Shown: in pieces, positions 1 through 5,983 of the stretch
How the letters are laid out: each line of letters opens with the position of its first letter
How positions within the stretch are numbered: position 1 is the first letter of the stretch
Assembly (NCBI GenBank): GCA_964356545.1
Contig: CAYHHX010000016.1
Span: forward strand, 1 to 10,345
DNA from: JACPYG01 sp964356545
GTDB taxonomy: Bacteria > Patescibacteriota > Minisyncoccia > Minisyncoccales > Staskawiczbacteraceae
Direction: 5' to 3'
Length of the DNA stretch: 10,345 nucleotides
Translations under genes and position numbers: made by a program
The notes under the pieces: generated by a model
What the model saw: only the letters and a program-made list of their open reading frames with translations
What the model was told of the DNA's origin: nothing
The model's database searches: none

Positions 1-51
1 GTTATTAATTAGTCTATACATATTAATATTATAAAAATCTTTAAAATTTAA

Positions 52-690
52 ATGTTAGAAAAATTAATACAAATTACGCAATCAATAGTTTTTGTCGGTG
101 GACCAGTGGGTGTTTTTGTGGCTTCGCTCTTTGAAGAAATTATATTTTTTATACCATCTCCGGTTGTGCCATTGGCGGCTGGATTTTTTTTGCTTTACTC
201 GGAAGCTGGGTTGGCAGAAGTGGTAAGTCGAGTTATTTTATACATAGCGCTTCCTGTAGCCTTAGGTTTAACCATGGGTTCGCTTATCCCTTATTATATT
301 TGTTATTTTGGCGGACGTCCTGCAATTAAAAAATGGGGACGATTAATTGGCTTAACTTGGGGCAATATTGAAAAAACCGAGCAAAAGTTCATTAGCGGAT
401 ATGGCGATGAATTAATTTTGTTAGGACTGCGTATTTTACCCATAGTTCCGAGCGTGGCTATTTCTAGCTTTTGCGGTTTTGTTCGGTATCCTATTTATCG
501 TTTTATTGCCGTTACCGCTTTAGGCACAACAATTCGCGGATTCTTACTTGGTTTATTGGGTTGGTATGTGGGAACGGCCTATTTTAAATATGCTCAAGCG
601 ATTGATCAAATGGAAAAATATTTGTTTATTTTTGCTGGTATTATAAGCGTGGTAATAATCGTATGGGTTATTCGTAGAAAAAAGTTGTGA
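52..690 (+). CDS. DedA / SNARE-associated (VTT) family membrane protein
   Basis: A 212-residue polytopic membrane protein of the DedA/VTT superfamily, whose members act in the cytoplasmic membrane and are linked to lipid flipping, membrane homeostasis and envelope stress. Visible family hallmarks: an N-terminal re-entrant segment with paired acidic residues and prolines (EEIIFFIPSPVVPLAAGF, about residues 28-45); a second helix with small residues ending in YYICYFGGR (81-89); and the C-terminal signature LRILPIVPSVAISSFCGF (126-143) followed by GTTIRG (158-163). A last hydrophobic helix (about 190-206) ends in a basic tail RRKK, suggesting a cytoplasmic C-terminus. The length is normal for the family. 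No clear Shine-Dalgarno precedes the ATG. It is probably first in a three-gene operon; the next gene starts 51 nt downstream. Family confidence is high; the transported substrate is unknown. Confidence 0.85.
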   Translation: MLEKLIQITQSIVFVGGPVGVFVASLFEEIIFFIPSPVVPLAAGFFLLYSEAGLAEVVSRVILYIALPVALGLTMGSLIPYYICYFGGRPAIKKWGRLIGLTWGNIEKTEQKFISGYGDELILLGLRILPIVPSVAISSFCGFVRYPIYRFIAVTALGTTIRGFLLGLLGWYVGTAYFKYAQAIDQMEKYLFIFAGIISVVIIVWVIRRKKL

Positions 691-741
691 AAATATTTAA
701 AGTTATGTTAAAATATCTTATCTATTTAAAAAATAACATAT

Positions 742-1728
742 ATGAATAGCATTTTGCACATTATTTTAATTTTTACGGCTTTCGGGGGATTCTTTCTCGC
801 TTTTTATATTCGCCACAAAAAGCAAGCCAATGAGAAAATGATTTGTCCTTTTAATTCTGACTGCGATGCGGTAGTCTATAGTGATTATTCAAAGTTTTTT
901 GGTGTTCCTGTTGAAATTCTTGGCATGCTGTATTACGGAATAATAGCGGTGAGTCACGCTCTTTTTCTTGCCTTCCCAAATCTCATATCACAATTCTCCA
1001 TTTTTACCACACTTGTCCTTACTATTGTAGCATTTCTTTTTTCACTCTATTTAACTTTCATCCAAATTTTTACGCTCAAACAATGGTGTGTTTGGTGTTT
1101 GGTATCTGCTGGTATATGCACGGTTATTTTTGTAACCGTGCTCTCTGTTTCTGGATTTGGGCTAATTCCATTACTTGAGAGCCATCACGAGCTTATTTTG
1201 ATCGGTCATTTTTTGGGAGTTGCTATTGGACTTGGCGGCGCCACCATTACCGATATACTATTTTTTAAATTTCTTAAAGATTTTCGTATTTCCGAAAAAG
1301 AAGCTAACGTGATACATATACTCTCGCAGATTATTTGGTTTGCCTTAGCGATTCTCGTCTTGACCGGCATTGGCTTTTATCTTCCAGAAGCTGAAGAGCT
1401 TAATCAGTCGGCTAAGTTTTTGTTAAAGATGGTTGTGGTTGTAGTGATTATCATAAACGGCGCTTTTTTGAATTTACTAGTCGCACCAAAACTGGTAAAA
1501 ATATCATTTGATAAAGAATATGGACGCGGAGGTAGAAAATTACATCGCATTCGCAAAATAGCTTTTGCTCTTGGCGCAATTTCTATTGTTTCGTGGTATT
1601 CGGCGTTTATTTTAGGAATGTTGGGTAAAATTTCATTTGATTTCCCATTCCTGCTTTTAATATATCTTTTTCTTTTAATCGGAGCAATTATAGTAAGTCA
1701 ATTTATGGAAAAGTTTTTTTCAAAATAG
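742..1728 (+). CDS. VKOR-family disulfide oxidoreductase fused to an extra multi-helix membrane domain
   Basis: 328 residues. The first ~135 match the vitamin K epoxide reductase fold, which re-oxidises a DsbA-like partner and passes electrons to quinone, driving disulfide formation outside the membrane. The four expected cysteines are present: a loop pair C35 and C41, and a membrane CxxC at C116-C119 (WCVWC). The 6-residue spacing of the loop pair and the ~75-residue gap to the CxxC match bacterial VKORs. Residues ~150-328 form about five further helices with HFLGVAIGLGGATITD (156-171), a short loop rich in basic residues (255-272) and no CxxC, so this is not the usual thioredoxin fusion. 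I cannot name this second domain; it loosely resembles CopD/DUF2269-like haem or metal membrane modules, which is a guess. It lies between the DedA and dehydrogenase genes, and its end is 13 nt from the next start. Confidence 0.85.
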   Translation: MNSILHIILIFTAFGGFFLAFYIRHKKQANEKMICPFNSDCDAVVYSDYSKFFGVPVEILGMLYYGIIAVSHALFLAFPNLISQFSIFTTLVLTIVAFLFSLYLTFIQIFTLKQWCVWCLVSAGICTVIFVTVLSVSGFGLIPLLESHHELILIGHFLGVAIGLGGATITDILFFKFLKDFRISEKEANVIHILSQIIWFALAILVLTGIGFYLPEAEELNQSAKFLLKMVVVVVIIINGAFLNLLVAPKLVKISFDKEYGRGGRKLHRIRKIAFALGAISIVSWYSAFILGMLGKISFDFPFLLLIYLFLLIGAIIVSQFMEKFFSK

Positions 1729-1741
1729 TTCAAGTCAATAT

Positions 1742-2860
1742 ATGGAAAAAGATAGATTTGGTCCAGAATATATTATAAAAGTATACGACCCTAAAATTGG
1801 TATGGAGGGTTTTTTGGTAATTGATAATACTATTCTTGGCCCCGGTAAAGGTGGCATTAGAATGAGCGCCAATGTTACAGAAGAAGAAGTTTTACGGTTG
1901 GCCAGAGCAATGACTTGGAAAAATGCTTTAGTGGAAATTCCTTTTGGTGGTGCGAAAGCCGGAATTATTTGGCCCGGCGGTTCTGATGATTTAAAGAAAC
2001 AATATGTCCAAAGTTTCGCACGCGCCATCAAACCATTTACTCCCAAGAAATACATTGCCGGACCAGATGTAAATACTGGAGAAAAAGAAATGCAATGGTT
2101 TGTGGAGGCAACTGGAAATTGGCGGTCAGCCACTGGTAAGCCAGCTAATATATGTATGAAGTTTTTTGGCAAACCCGGGGAAAAATGCGGAATTCCTCAT
2201 GAATTTGGCAGTACTGGATTTGGCGTAGCACTGGTTGTAGCGGAAACCGCTAAAGCGCTGAATATTGATATTAGTGGAGCACGTGTTGCAATTCATGGTT
2301 TTGGCAATGTTGGAACATTTACATATACTCATCTTTTAAATATGGGAGCTGTTATTGTGGCTATCGCTGATAAAAATAGTATTATTTTTAACGACAATGG
2401 ACTCAAAAATGATGAAATACAAAAAATTATTAAAAATAAACTGCTTCTTTCAGAATGTAAAGAGTGTAGTTGTATTTCCAGCAAGGAATTTTGGAAGATT
2501 CCTGTGGATTTTCTTATTCCAGCTTCTGTCACAGATGTTATTAATGATTCAAATAAAAACGATATACAGGCAAAGGCGATTATTGAGGCAGGTAATATTC
2601 CCATGAGAGAAAATATTGAAGAGGAGTTATTCCAAAAAGGTATTTTTATTCTACCTGATTTTGTTGCTAATGCTGGCGGAGTGATTTCTTCATATGCCGA
2701 ATATCGCGGCTATAATCCTAAAAAGATGCTTGAACTTGTAGAAAGAAAAATTAGAAAAAGTACTCGCTTAGTTTTGGGTCAAAGTATAAAATTAAAAAGA
2801 AATCCTCGCGATGTAGCATTAGAACTGGCAAGAAAAAAGTTAGAAAAAGCTAAAAATTAA
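1742..2860 (+). CDS. Glu/Leu/Phe/Val dehydrogenase family, probably NAD(P)-dependent glutamate dehydrogenase
   Basis: A 372-residue cytosolic enzyme of the amino-acid dehydrogenase superfamily (reversible oxidative deamination, glutamate to 2-oxoglutarate plus ammonia). In order: GPGKGGIRMS (33-42); MTWKNA with substrate-binding K60; PFGGAKAGI with catalytic K72; GPDVNT with catalytic D109; Rossmann dinucleotide motif GFGNVG (186-191) with D210 after the second strand; IEAGN (281-285); and PDFVANAGGV (305-314). PFGGAKAGI and MTWKNA favour glutamate over leucine dehydrogenase. It is shorter than typical hexameric glutamate dehydrogenases (about 415-450). Unusual are a Cys-bearing extension between TGKP (131-134) and the EFGSTGFG segment (C138, C149), and C239/C242/C244 in the nucleotide domain. 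It starts 13 nt after the VKOR gene, so it is probably co-transcribed. Family is certain; substrate is inferred. Confidence 0.88.
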   Translation: MEKDRFGPEYIIKVYDPKIGMEGFLVIDNTILGPGKGGIRMSANVTEEEVLRLARAMTWKNALVEIPFGGAKAGIIWPGGSDDLKKQYVQSFARAIKPFTPKKYIAGPDVNTGEKEMQWFVEATGNWRSATGKPANICMKFFGKPGEKCGIPHEFGSTGFGVALVVAETAKALNIDISGARVAIHGFGNVGTFTYTHLLNMGAVIVAIADKNSIIFNDNGLKNDEIQKIIKNKLLLSECKECSCISSKEFWKIPVDFLIPASVTDVINDSNKNDIQAKAIIEAGNIPMRENIEEELFQKGIFILPDFVANAGGVISSYAEYRGYNPKKMLELVERKIRKSTRLVLGQSIKLKRNPRDVALELARKKLEKAKN

Positions 2861-2894
2861 ACGTAAAAAGAATTACTAATTTAATATATCTATT

Positions 2895-2926
2895 AAAAAA
2901 CCCCCCGCTTTGGCGAGGAGTTTTTT
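2895..2926 (-). terminator. Intrinsic terminator of the 3D-domain gene, between convergent genes
   Basis: An A6/T6-flanked hairpin lies between two convergent genes. Read on the minus strand, CTCCTCGC pairs with GCGGGGGG through G-C and two G-U pairs, with a CAAA loop and a T6 tract. Read on the plus strand, the same two positions become C-A mismatches. The hairpin is therefore sound only for minus-strand transcripts and should mainly end the 3D-domain gene. Confidence 0.75.
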
Positions 2927-2950
2927 AATTTTCTTTCCAATAAACTGTAG

Positions 2951-3475
2951 TTAATTTTTTAAAACTTCTATATCAGCTATTTTAGCCCCAAAGTTTTTTG
3001 CTTGTGGATATTCTGGAAACCATATATCAAGATGGTATTTCCCCTTTCTTTGGTGCATTCTATCTTGCACCACAAAGATTTTATCACCATATAACTCGGG
3101 AATTTTAATTTTAGTGCCAAAACGCAACATATTGTTAGCAACTATTCCATCTGCCACATTTTTACCAGAAGCTGTAATAAAGGGAGTATCGTCTGTTTGT
3201 TCTGGTGTGCTGGAATAAGCAGTAACAATCATTTTTATTTTTTTAACAACTTCAAAAGGAGATTCTTTTACTTTTTTGATAGTTGGGTAGCCATCTTTAA
3301 TAAGTATTTTTGAGTCTAAAATTACCTCTTGGGTTAAAAAGGTTTCAGCTCTAGCTGTTTGTGGAATGATTATTCCCAAAAGGATTATTGCAGCTATAGT
3401 GCCTGCAATTATGAAGCCTATTAAAGAGATTTTACCCCATAAAATATGCCTTTTTATGTTAAAGATAGTATTCAT
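2951..3475 (-). CDS. Membrane-anchored 3D-domain protein (double-psi beta-barrel, RlpA/MltA-C-like), putative cell-wall enzyme
   Basis: 174 residues from the chosen start. A basic N-terminus is followed by one long hydrophobic helix ending near QTARA, a signal anchor or cleavable signal, so the protein probably acts outside the cytoplasmic membrane. The C-terminal ~90 residues are a 3D domain, named for three conserved aspartates: IVTAYSSTPEQTDDTPF, then TASGKNVADGIVANN, then VVQDRM and YHLDIWF. Related domains occur in lytic transglycosylases and germination or resuscitation proteins, so peptidoglycan turnover is likely. An in-frame ATG 9 codons upstream (3502) is rejected because it sits at the predicted transcription start, whereas AAAAGGAG lies about 10 nt before the ATG at 3475. 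It has its own promoter and terminator and converges on the dehydrogenase gene. Confidence 0.82.
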   Translation of the reverse strand: MNTIFNIKRHILWGKISLIGFIIAGTIAAIILLGIIIPQTARAETFLTQEVILDSKILIKDGYPTIKKVKESPFEVVKKIKMIVTAYSSTPEQTDDTPFITASGKNVADGIVANNMLRFGTKIKIPELYGDKIFVVQDRMHQRKGKYHLDIWFPEYPQAKNFGAKIADIEVLKN

Positions 3476-3508
3476 ATAATAAAAACTCCTTTTCAGGAGC
3501 ATACCTTC

Positions 3509-3537
3509 ATACTATCATATTTGAGTATCCTTGTCAA
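3509..3537 (-). promoter_or_regulatory. Sigma-70-type promoter of the 3D-domain gene
   Basis: On the minus strand, a perfect -35 TTGACA (3532-3537) and a -10 TAGTAT (3509-3514) are separated by exactly 17 bp, upstream of the 3D-domain gene. Transcription is predicted to start near 3502, which supports the ATG at 3475. A second TTGACA lies further upstream (3564-3569) without an equally good -10. Confidence 0.8.
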
Positions 3538-3586
3538 TAGTTAGACCATAGGTTAACATACACTGTCAAGTGAGAAAAATTCAAGC

Positions 3587-3612
3587 AAAAAACTCTTTTA
3601 AAAGAGTTTTTT
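3587..3612. terminator. Perfect bidirectional A/T-flanked hairpin terminator
   Basis: AAAAAACTC pairs perfectly with GAGTTTTTT around a TTTTAAAA centre, so the whole 26 bp is a palindrome. It can end transcription in either direction. On the minus strand it would stop read-through, or any small RNA, coming from 3613-3780, just before the 3D-gene promoter. Confidence 0.75.
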
Positions 3613-3780
3613 ATTACTGGAGCGGGATTTGCAACGAAGTTGGAACTCATTCGAGACTGAGTCTCTCAGAGACGAATGTCCTATTGGCAGGCCACTACCA
3701 ATCGTTTTTGTTCTTCCGAAGCTCAGCAGAGCGAAGGAGGATTCTTTATTCCAAGTTTATCATTGGAGGAGGTTAAAATC
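3613..3780. other. Structured intergenic region without a convincing gene
   Basis: I find no supported protein here. Instead there is a run of inverted repeats: CAAC-gaa-GTTG (about 3632-3642), CATTCG...CGAATG enclosing GAGACTGAGTCTC and GTCTCTCAGAGAC-type palindromes (about 3648-3678), ATTGG...CCAAT (about 3683-3702), and a palindromic element at 3712-3741. The GGAGCGGG start read on plus resembles the antisense of a tRNA 3' end, but no cloverleaf forms. A GGAGGAGG near 3764-3772 has no following start codon. It may be a small RNA or a decayed mobile element. Confidence 0.35.
3712..3741. repeat. Palindromic element, copy B (GAA-stem-loop-stem-GAA)
   Basis: TCTTCC / GGAGGA form an outer stem (one G-T pair), a symmetric GAA/GAA internal loop follows, then an inner GCTC / GAGC stem and an AGCA loop. 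The architecture matches the copy inside the pseudouridine synthase gene (7879-7906) and the core module at 6790-6811 and 8383-8404. Confidence 0.6.
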
Positions 3781-3818
3781 AAATAAAAATCTCCCGAGCT
3801 ATACAAGCCAGAGAGATT
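3781..3818 (-). terminator. Intrinsic terminator of the 163-aa gene
   Basis: On the minus strand, AATCTCTC pairs with GGGAGATT (8 bp, one wobble), with further pairing inside (GGCT/AGCT), and is followed directly by TTTTTATTT. It lies 13 nt after the stop codon of the 163-aa gene. Confidence 0.75.
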
Positions 3819-3831
3819 ATGGTAGACATTA

Positions 3832-4323
3832 CTACTTTACAGCAAGAAACAGCCAGTCCGTTCCCCATTCCTTAAATTCACGCTGATCATTATCCTCACT
3901 ATACATCCCTGTTTGGTTTGAATCTAGTCTAAGGGTTCCGAAGTTGATACCAGGCGATTGCTCAAAGAATTCCTGTGGCGGAGTCCAGAGAGAGCCCAGT
4001 GCCGTTATCTTCCAAAATCCTGTATTATGCCCACACCAAAAAGAAGTAGGATTGAATATCCAAAAAGCTAACAGGCTTCTTAGGGTAGCAGGGCGACAGT
4101 CATCCTTTCTCATTTGTCCAATAACAATGTTAGAGCGAACTTTTTCTTCGAAACCATACAATCGGAAATCAATCTTTCTATCACCAACTTCATCGGGGGC
4201 TGCTGGAAAGTTTTTTGACGTAAAGAGGTTTAAACTACAGACACTTGGAACCATTTTAAGAAGGTGTTCTAGTGGCCGATCATAATAAATGAACGCTGGG
4301 AAAACTTGCGGAATTTCTCGCAT
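3832..4323 (-). CDS. Uncharacterised 163-aa soluble protein
   Basis: I do not recognise the family. The start at 4323 is chosen over an in-frame upstream ATG because GGAGG lies exactly 6 nt before it (4330-4334) and because a promoter lies between the two starts. The product MREIPQVFPAFIYYDRPLEH... is 163 residues, has no signal peptide or membrane helix, and is rich in aromatics, especially Trp and Phe in the C-terminal half (FWIFNPTSFWCGHNTGFW, 87-104). It has three cysteines (C29, C76, C97). The C-terminal ~30 residues alternate acidic and aromatic positions. It is a stand-alone transcription unit with its own promoter and terminator, in an island unlike the flanking housekeeping genes. 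The clean expression signals argue that it is real. Confidence 0.7.
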   Translation of the reverse strand: MREIPQVFPAFIYYDRPLEHLLKMVPSVCSLNLFTSKNFPAAPDEVGDRKIDFRLYGFEEKVRSNIVIGQMRKDDCRPATLRSLLAFWIFNPTSFWCGHNTGFWKITALGSLWTPPQEFFEQSPGINFGTLRLDSNQTGMYSEDNDQREFKEWGTDWLFLAVK

Positions 4324-4373
4324 GGTAAACCTCCACTTTGTTGAGTACGTGATTGTTAATGAGCGAATATTAA

Positions 4374-4402
4374 TTACTACCAAATTTATTATGATAAGTC
4401 AA
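4374..4402 (-). promoter_or_regulatory. Promoter of the 163-aa gene
   Basis: Minus strand -35 TTGACT (4397-4402) and a weaker -10 TAGTAA (4374-4379) are spaced 17 bp, about 50 nt upstream of the start codon at 4323. Confidence 0.55.
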
Positions 4403-4410
4403 GCAACGAC

Positions 4411-4435
4411 AAAAATCGCCTTTTAGGCGATTTTT
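4411..4435. terminator. Strong bidirectional intrinsic terminator
   Basis: AAAAATCGCC and GGCGATTTTT form a perfect 10-bp stem with a TTTTA loop and A/T tracts on both sides. It lies just upstream of the 163-aa gene promoter and insulates it. On the minus strand it directly follows the structured segment at 4437-4512. Confidence 0.85.
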
Positions 4436-4436
4436 A

Positions 4437-4512
4437 TTTGAGTGGGATAGGATATGACATTAAAACCTATTTCCAAACGACCACTGAACACTTCTTTGTT
4501 CCCACTCTATCA
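4437..4512 (-). ncRNA. Candidate structured small RNA (three-way junction followed by a terminator)
   Basis: On the minus strand a closing stem GAGTGGG/CCCACTC (4501-4507 with 4440-4446) encloses two hairpins, GAACA/TGTTC (4486-4490 with 4497-4501) and ATAGG/CCTAT (4447-4451 with 4466-4470). The perfect terminator at 4411-4435 follows within a few nucleotides. There is no ORF. I recognise no Rfam family, and no clear promoter is visible, so it could be the 3' end of the membrane-protein operon transcript rather than an independent gene. Confidence 0.4.
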
Positions 4513-4560
4513 GCAGAAGCGGTAAAAATTAATTAACTACGGCGTCATACGATCTGAAAT

Positions 4561-4594
4561 AAAAAGCCCCAGAAGTCCAAAAGACGACTGGGGG
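4561..4594 (-). terminator. Intrinsic terminator of the membrane-protein operon
   Basis: Minus-strand CCCCAG...CTGGGG stem with an inner GTC/GAC helix, followed by a T5 tract. It lies about 17 nt after the stop codon of the 69-aa gene. Confidence 0.75.
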
Positions 4595-4611
4595 TTTACG
4601 AGGGATATCCT

Positions 4612-4821
4612 CTACGGATTATCCCTTTGATTTTCCTGATAGTGGAGGTTCGCTCCGTCTATCCACCTGAAAAGCACTACGGCTATCACTCCTATCGCAA
4701 GAGCCAAGGCTCCATAATTTCCTTCCGCAACGCAGAGGAAAATCAGAAAGCCAGACACCAGTGCGACCAGCAAAAAGGTGCGTAAAATTTCCCTTAATTG
4801 CTGTTTTTCGTAACCTTCCAT
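4612..4821 (-). CDS. Small two-helix membrane protein (69 aa), unassigned
   Basis: I do not recognise the family. The product MEGYEKQQLREILRTFLLVA... has a charged N-terminus, two predicted membrane helices (about 15-33 and 37-53) separated by a short EGNYG turn, and a polar tail ending DGANLHYQENQRDNP; both ends should face the same side. The ATG at 4821 is chosen over the GTG one codon upstream because GGAGG lies exactly 6 nt before it (4828-4832). The ATG overlaps the stop of the upstream 247-aa gene by one base (TGATG), so translation is probably coupled, suggesting the two membrane proteins are made together and may interact. A terminator follows. Confidence 0.72.
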   Translation of the reverse strand: MEGYEKQQLREILRTFLLVALVSGFLIFLCVAEGNYGALALAIGVIAVVLFRWIDGANLHYQENQRDNP

Positions 4822-5564
4822 CACTCGCCTCCTTTAGTGAAGCAGGGACCCAGAATTGGGTCAGTTTTCAGCCACTTATGGAAACCACGCAGGTATTCTC
4901 CCACAACGATGTTGATAATACAAACCAGCGAGAAAAATACCTCGTACATCTCAAGCGGGTATATCCAAGCAAGAGCAAGGAATACCGCAACTTGGATGAA
5001 GAAATTACGCATAAACTTCAGACTCCAAAAGTCGTAAAGTTTCAGAAAGATAATCAGGTAATCAGCAAAGATTGGATAATCTTTGTAGAATTCCTTGTAT
5101 AATCTTTCCGTTACTTTCAGAGTTCTCTGAAAGTATGCGTAGGCATAAGCTGTCAGAGCAGACATTTGCAAAAAGACGATGGACAGTATGAACCATTGCA
5201 GGGAAACTTTGGTTGTGTTGATTGAAAAGACAATCACACACTCAATAATTCCTATTGCAAAGGGTCCCACGGTGTCAATCCAAGTTATTGGCCAGAGATA
5301 TTGTAGCTCCGCCACATACCTACGCCAAACCACAAGGATGATTTCAAGAGCCAGTAAGGAACGGCAGACGCAGTAAAGGTTCAACTCACCTTTATTGTAG
5401 GTATCCCACACCTCATTGACCAGAAGTGCCAAAGCGGTGCACTGAATGATGTTCAGCGCAGTTACATACACGCCCGCCTGATAGGGCAGAACTGCTTCCA
5501 TCAGTTTTGGCAAGGGAACTTTTTCTGGCTTCGGTAGCGTAACTGCTTCTGATGCTTGAGACAT
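4821..5564 (-). CDS. Uncharacterised polytopic membrane protein (247 aa)
   Basis: I do not recognise the family. After a polar, Pro/Lys-rich N-terminus of about 25 residues come roughly six hydrophobic helices: about 28-50, 64-80, 93-115, 121-145, 188-204 and 207-223. The loop between helices 4 and 5 (146-187) is long, basic and aromatic (QRTLKVTERLYKEFYKDYPI...), probably cytoplasmic. No catalytic motif is visible. The start is supported by GGAGG exactly 6 nt before the ATG (5571-5575) and a near-consensus promoter upstream. It is first in a two-gene operon whose second gene overlaps its stop by one base. The gene appears visibly richer in G+C than the flanking genes, suggesting a different origin; no value was calculated. 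Confidence 0.72.
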   Translation of the reverse strand: MSQASEAVTLPKPEKVPLPKLMEAVLPYQAGVYVTALNIIQCTALALLVNEVWDTYNKGELNLYCVCRSLLALEIILVVWRRYVAELQYLWPITWIDTVGPFAIGIIECVIVFSINTTKVSLQWFILSIVFLQMSALTAYAYAYFQRTLKVTERLYKEFYKDYPIFADYLIIFLKLYDFWSLKFMRNFFIQVAVFLALAWIYPLEMYEVFFSLVCIINIVVGEYLRGFHKWLKTDPILGPCFTKGGE

Positions 5565-5616
5565 TCTTCGCCTCCATTGGAAAAAGTCAAATTTCAGTTA
5601 TAAACGAACTACCTAC

Positions 5617-5645
5617 ATCATAACAAAATTACGCTATAAAGTCAA
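5617..5645 (-). promoter_or_regulatory. Sigma-70-type promoter of the two-gene membrane operon
   Basis: Minus strand -35 TTGACT (5640-5645) and -10 TATGAT (5617-5622) are separated by exactly 17 bp. The start codon at 5564 is about 50 nt downstream. The sequence is near consensus, suggesting strong constitutive expression. Confidence 0.8.
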
Positions 5646-5713
5646 TATTTAAAAAGCGTGGAGGTTCTGACTCCCCTTATCTGTGTACCAAATTTAGCTT
5701 CAAAATTATAGTG

Positions 5714-5784
5714 AGCGGGTAAGGGGAATCGAACCCCTGTACTTTGATTGGCAACCAAATGCACTACCATTGTGCTATACCCGC
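5714..5784 (-). tRNA. tRNA-Gly(GCC)
   Basis: A full cloverleaf on the minus strand: acceptor GCGGGTA/TACCCGC, anticodon stem TTTGG/TCAAA with loop TTGCCAA (anticodon GCC), T stem AGGGG/CCCCT with loop TTCGATT. Discriminator is T and CCA is not encoded. It is the last of four clustered tRNAs. Confidence 0.95.
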
Positions 5785-5804
5785 CTAAATTATATAAACC
5801 GATG

Positions 5805-5876
5805 TGCCGGGAGAGGGAATCGAACCCACGACCATTTGTTCTTCAGACAAATGCTCTACCACTGAGCTATCCCGGC
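5805..5876 (-). tRNA. tRNA-Phe(GAA)
   Basis: Cloverleaf on the minus strand: acceptor GCCGGGA/TCCCGGC, anticodon stem TTTGT/ACAAA with loop CTGAAGA (anticodon GAA), T loop TTCGATT. Discriminator A; CCA is not encoded. One T-stem pair is mismatched (T-T). Confidence 0.95.
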
Positions 5877-5903
5877 ATATAGTTTATTTTAAAAACCATA
5901 TTG

Positions 5904-5975
5904 TGGACGATGCAGGGCTCGAACCTGCGACCCCCTCGGTGTAAACGAGGTGCTCTACCACTGAGCTAATCGTCC
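5904..5975 (-). tRNA. tRNA-Val(UAC)
   Basis: Cloverleaf on the minus strand: acceptor GGACGAT/ATCGTCC, anticodon stem CCTCG/CGAGG with loop TTTACAC (anticodon TAC), T stem GCAGG/CCTGC. Discriminator A; CCA is not encoded. A second valine tRNA (GAC) lies at 7988-8060. Confidence 0.95.
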
Positions 5976-5983
5976 TTATTAAG

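Noticed and set aside
3613..3702. A tRNA gene on the minus strand (tRNA-like 3' end CCCGCTCCA)
   Set aside because: No matching 5' acceptor strand, no proper T arm and no 7-nt anticodon loop. The palindromes do not form a cloverleaf.
3570..3886. Short plus-strand ORFs of 68 and 85 codons
   Set aside because: They overlap the palindromes and terminators, lack supported starts and have compositions typical of translated non-coding repeats.
3944..4285. Plus-strand ORF opposite the 163-aa gene
   Set aside because: It lacks a ribosome-binding site and promoter, whereas the minus-strand gene has both plus a terminator. The same reasoning removes the ORFs opposite the dehydrogenase, 247-aa, L19 and FtsH genes.
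4440..4530. Hammerhead-like ribozyme (CTGATAG near a three-way junction, with GAAA nearby)
   Set aside because: The core does not match CUGANGA and the spacing of GAAA is wrong.
52..5564. Alternative genetic code (UGA read as Gly, as in Gracilibacteria)
   Set aside because: The DedA and 247-aa genes end naturally at TGA, with family-typical length in the first and a coupled start in the second. No in-frame TGA is needed in any gene.
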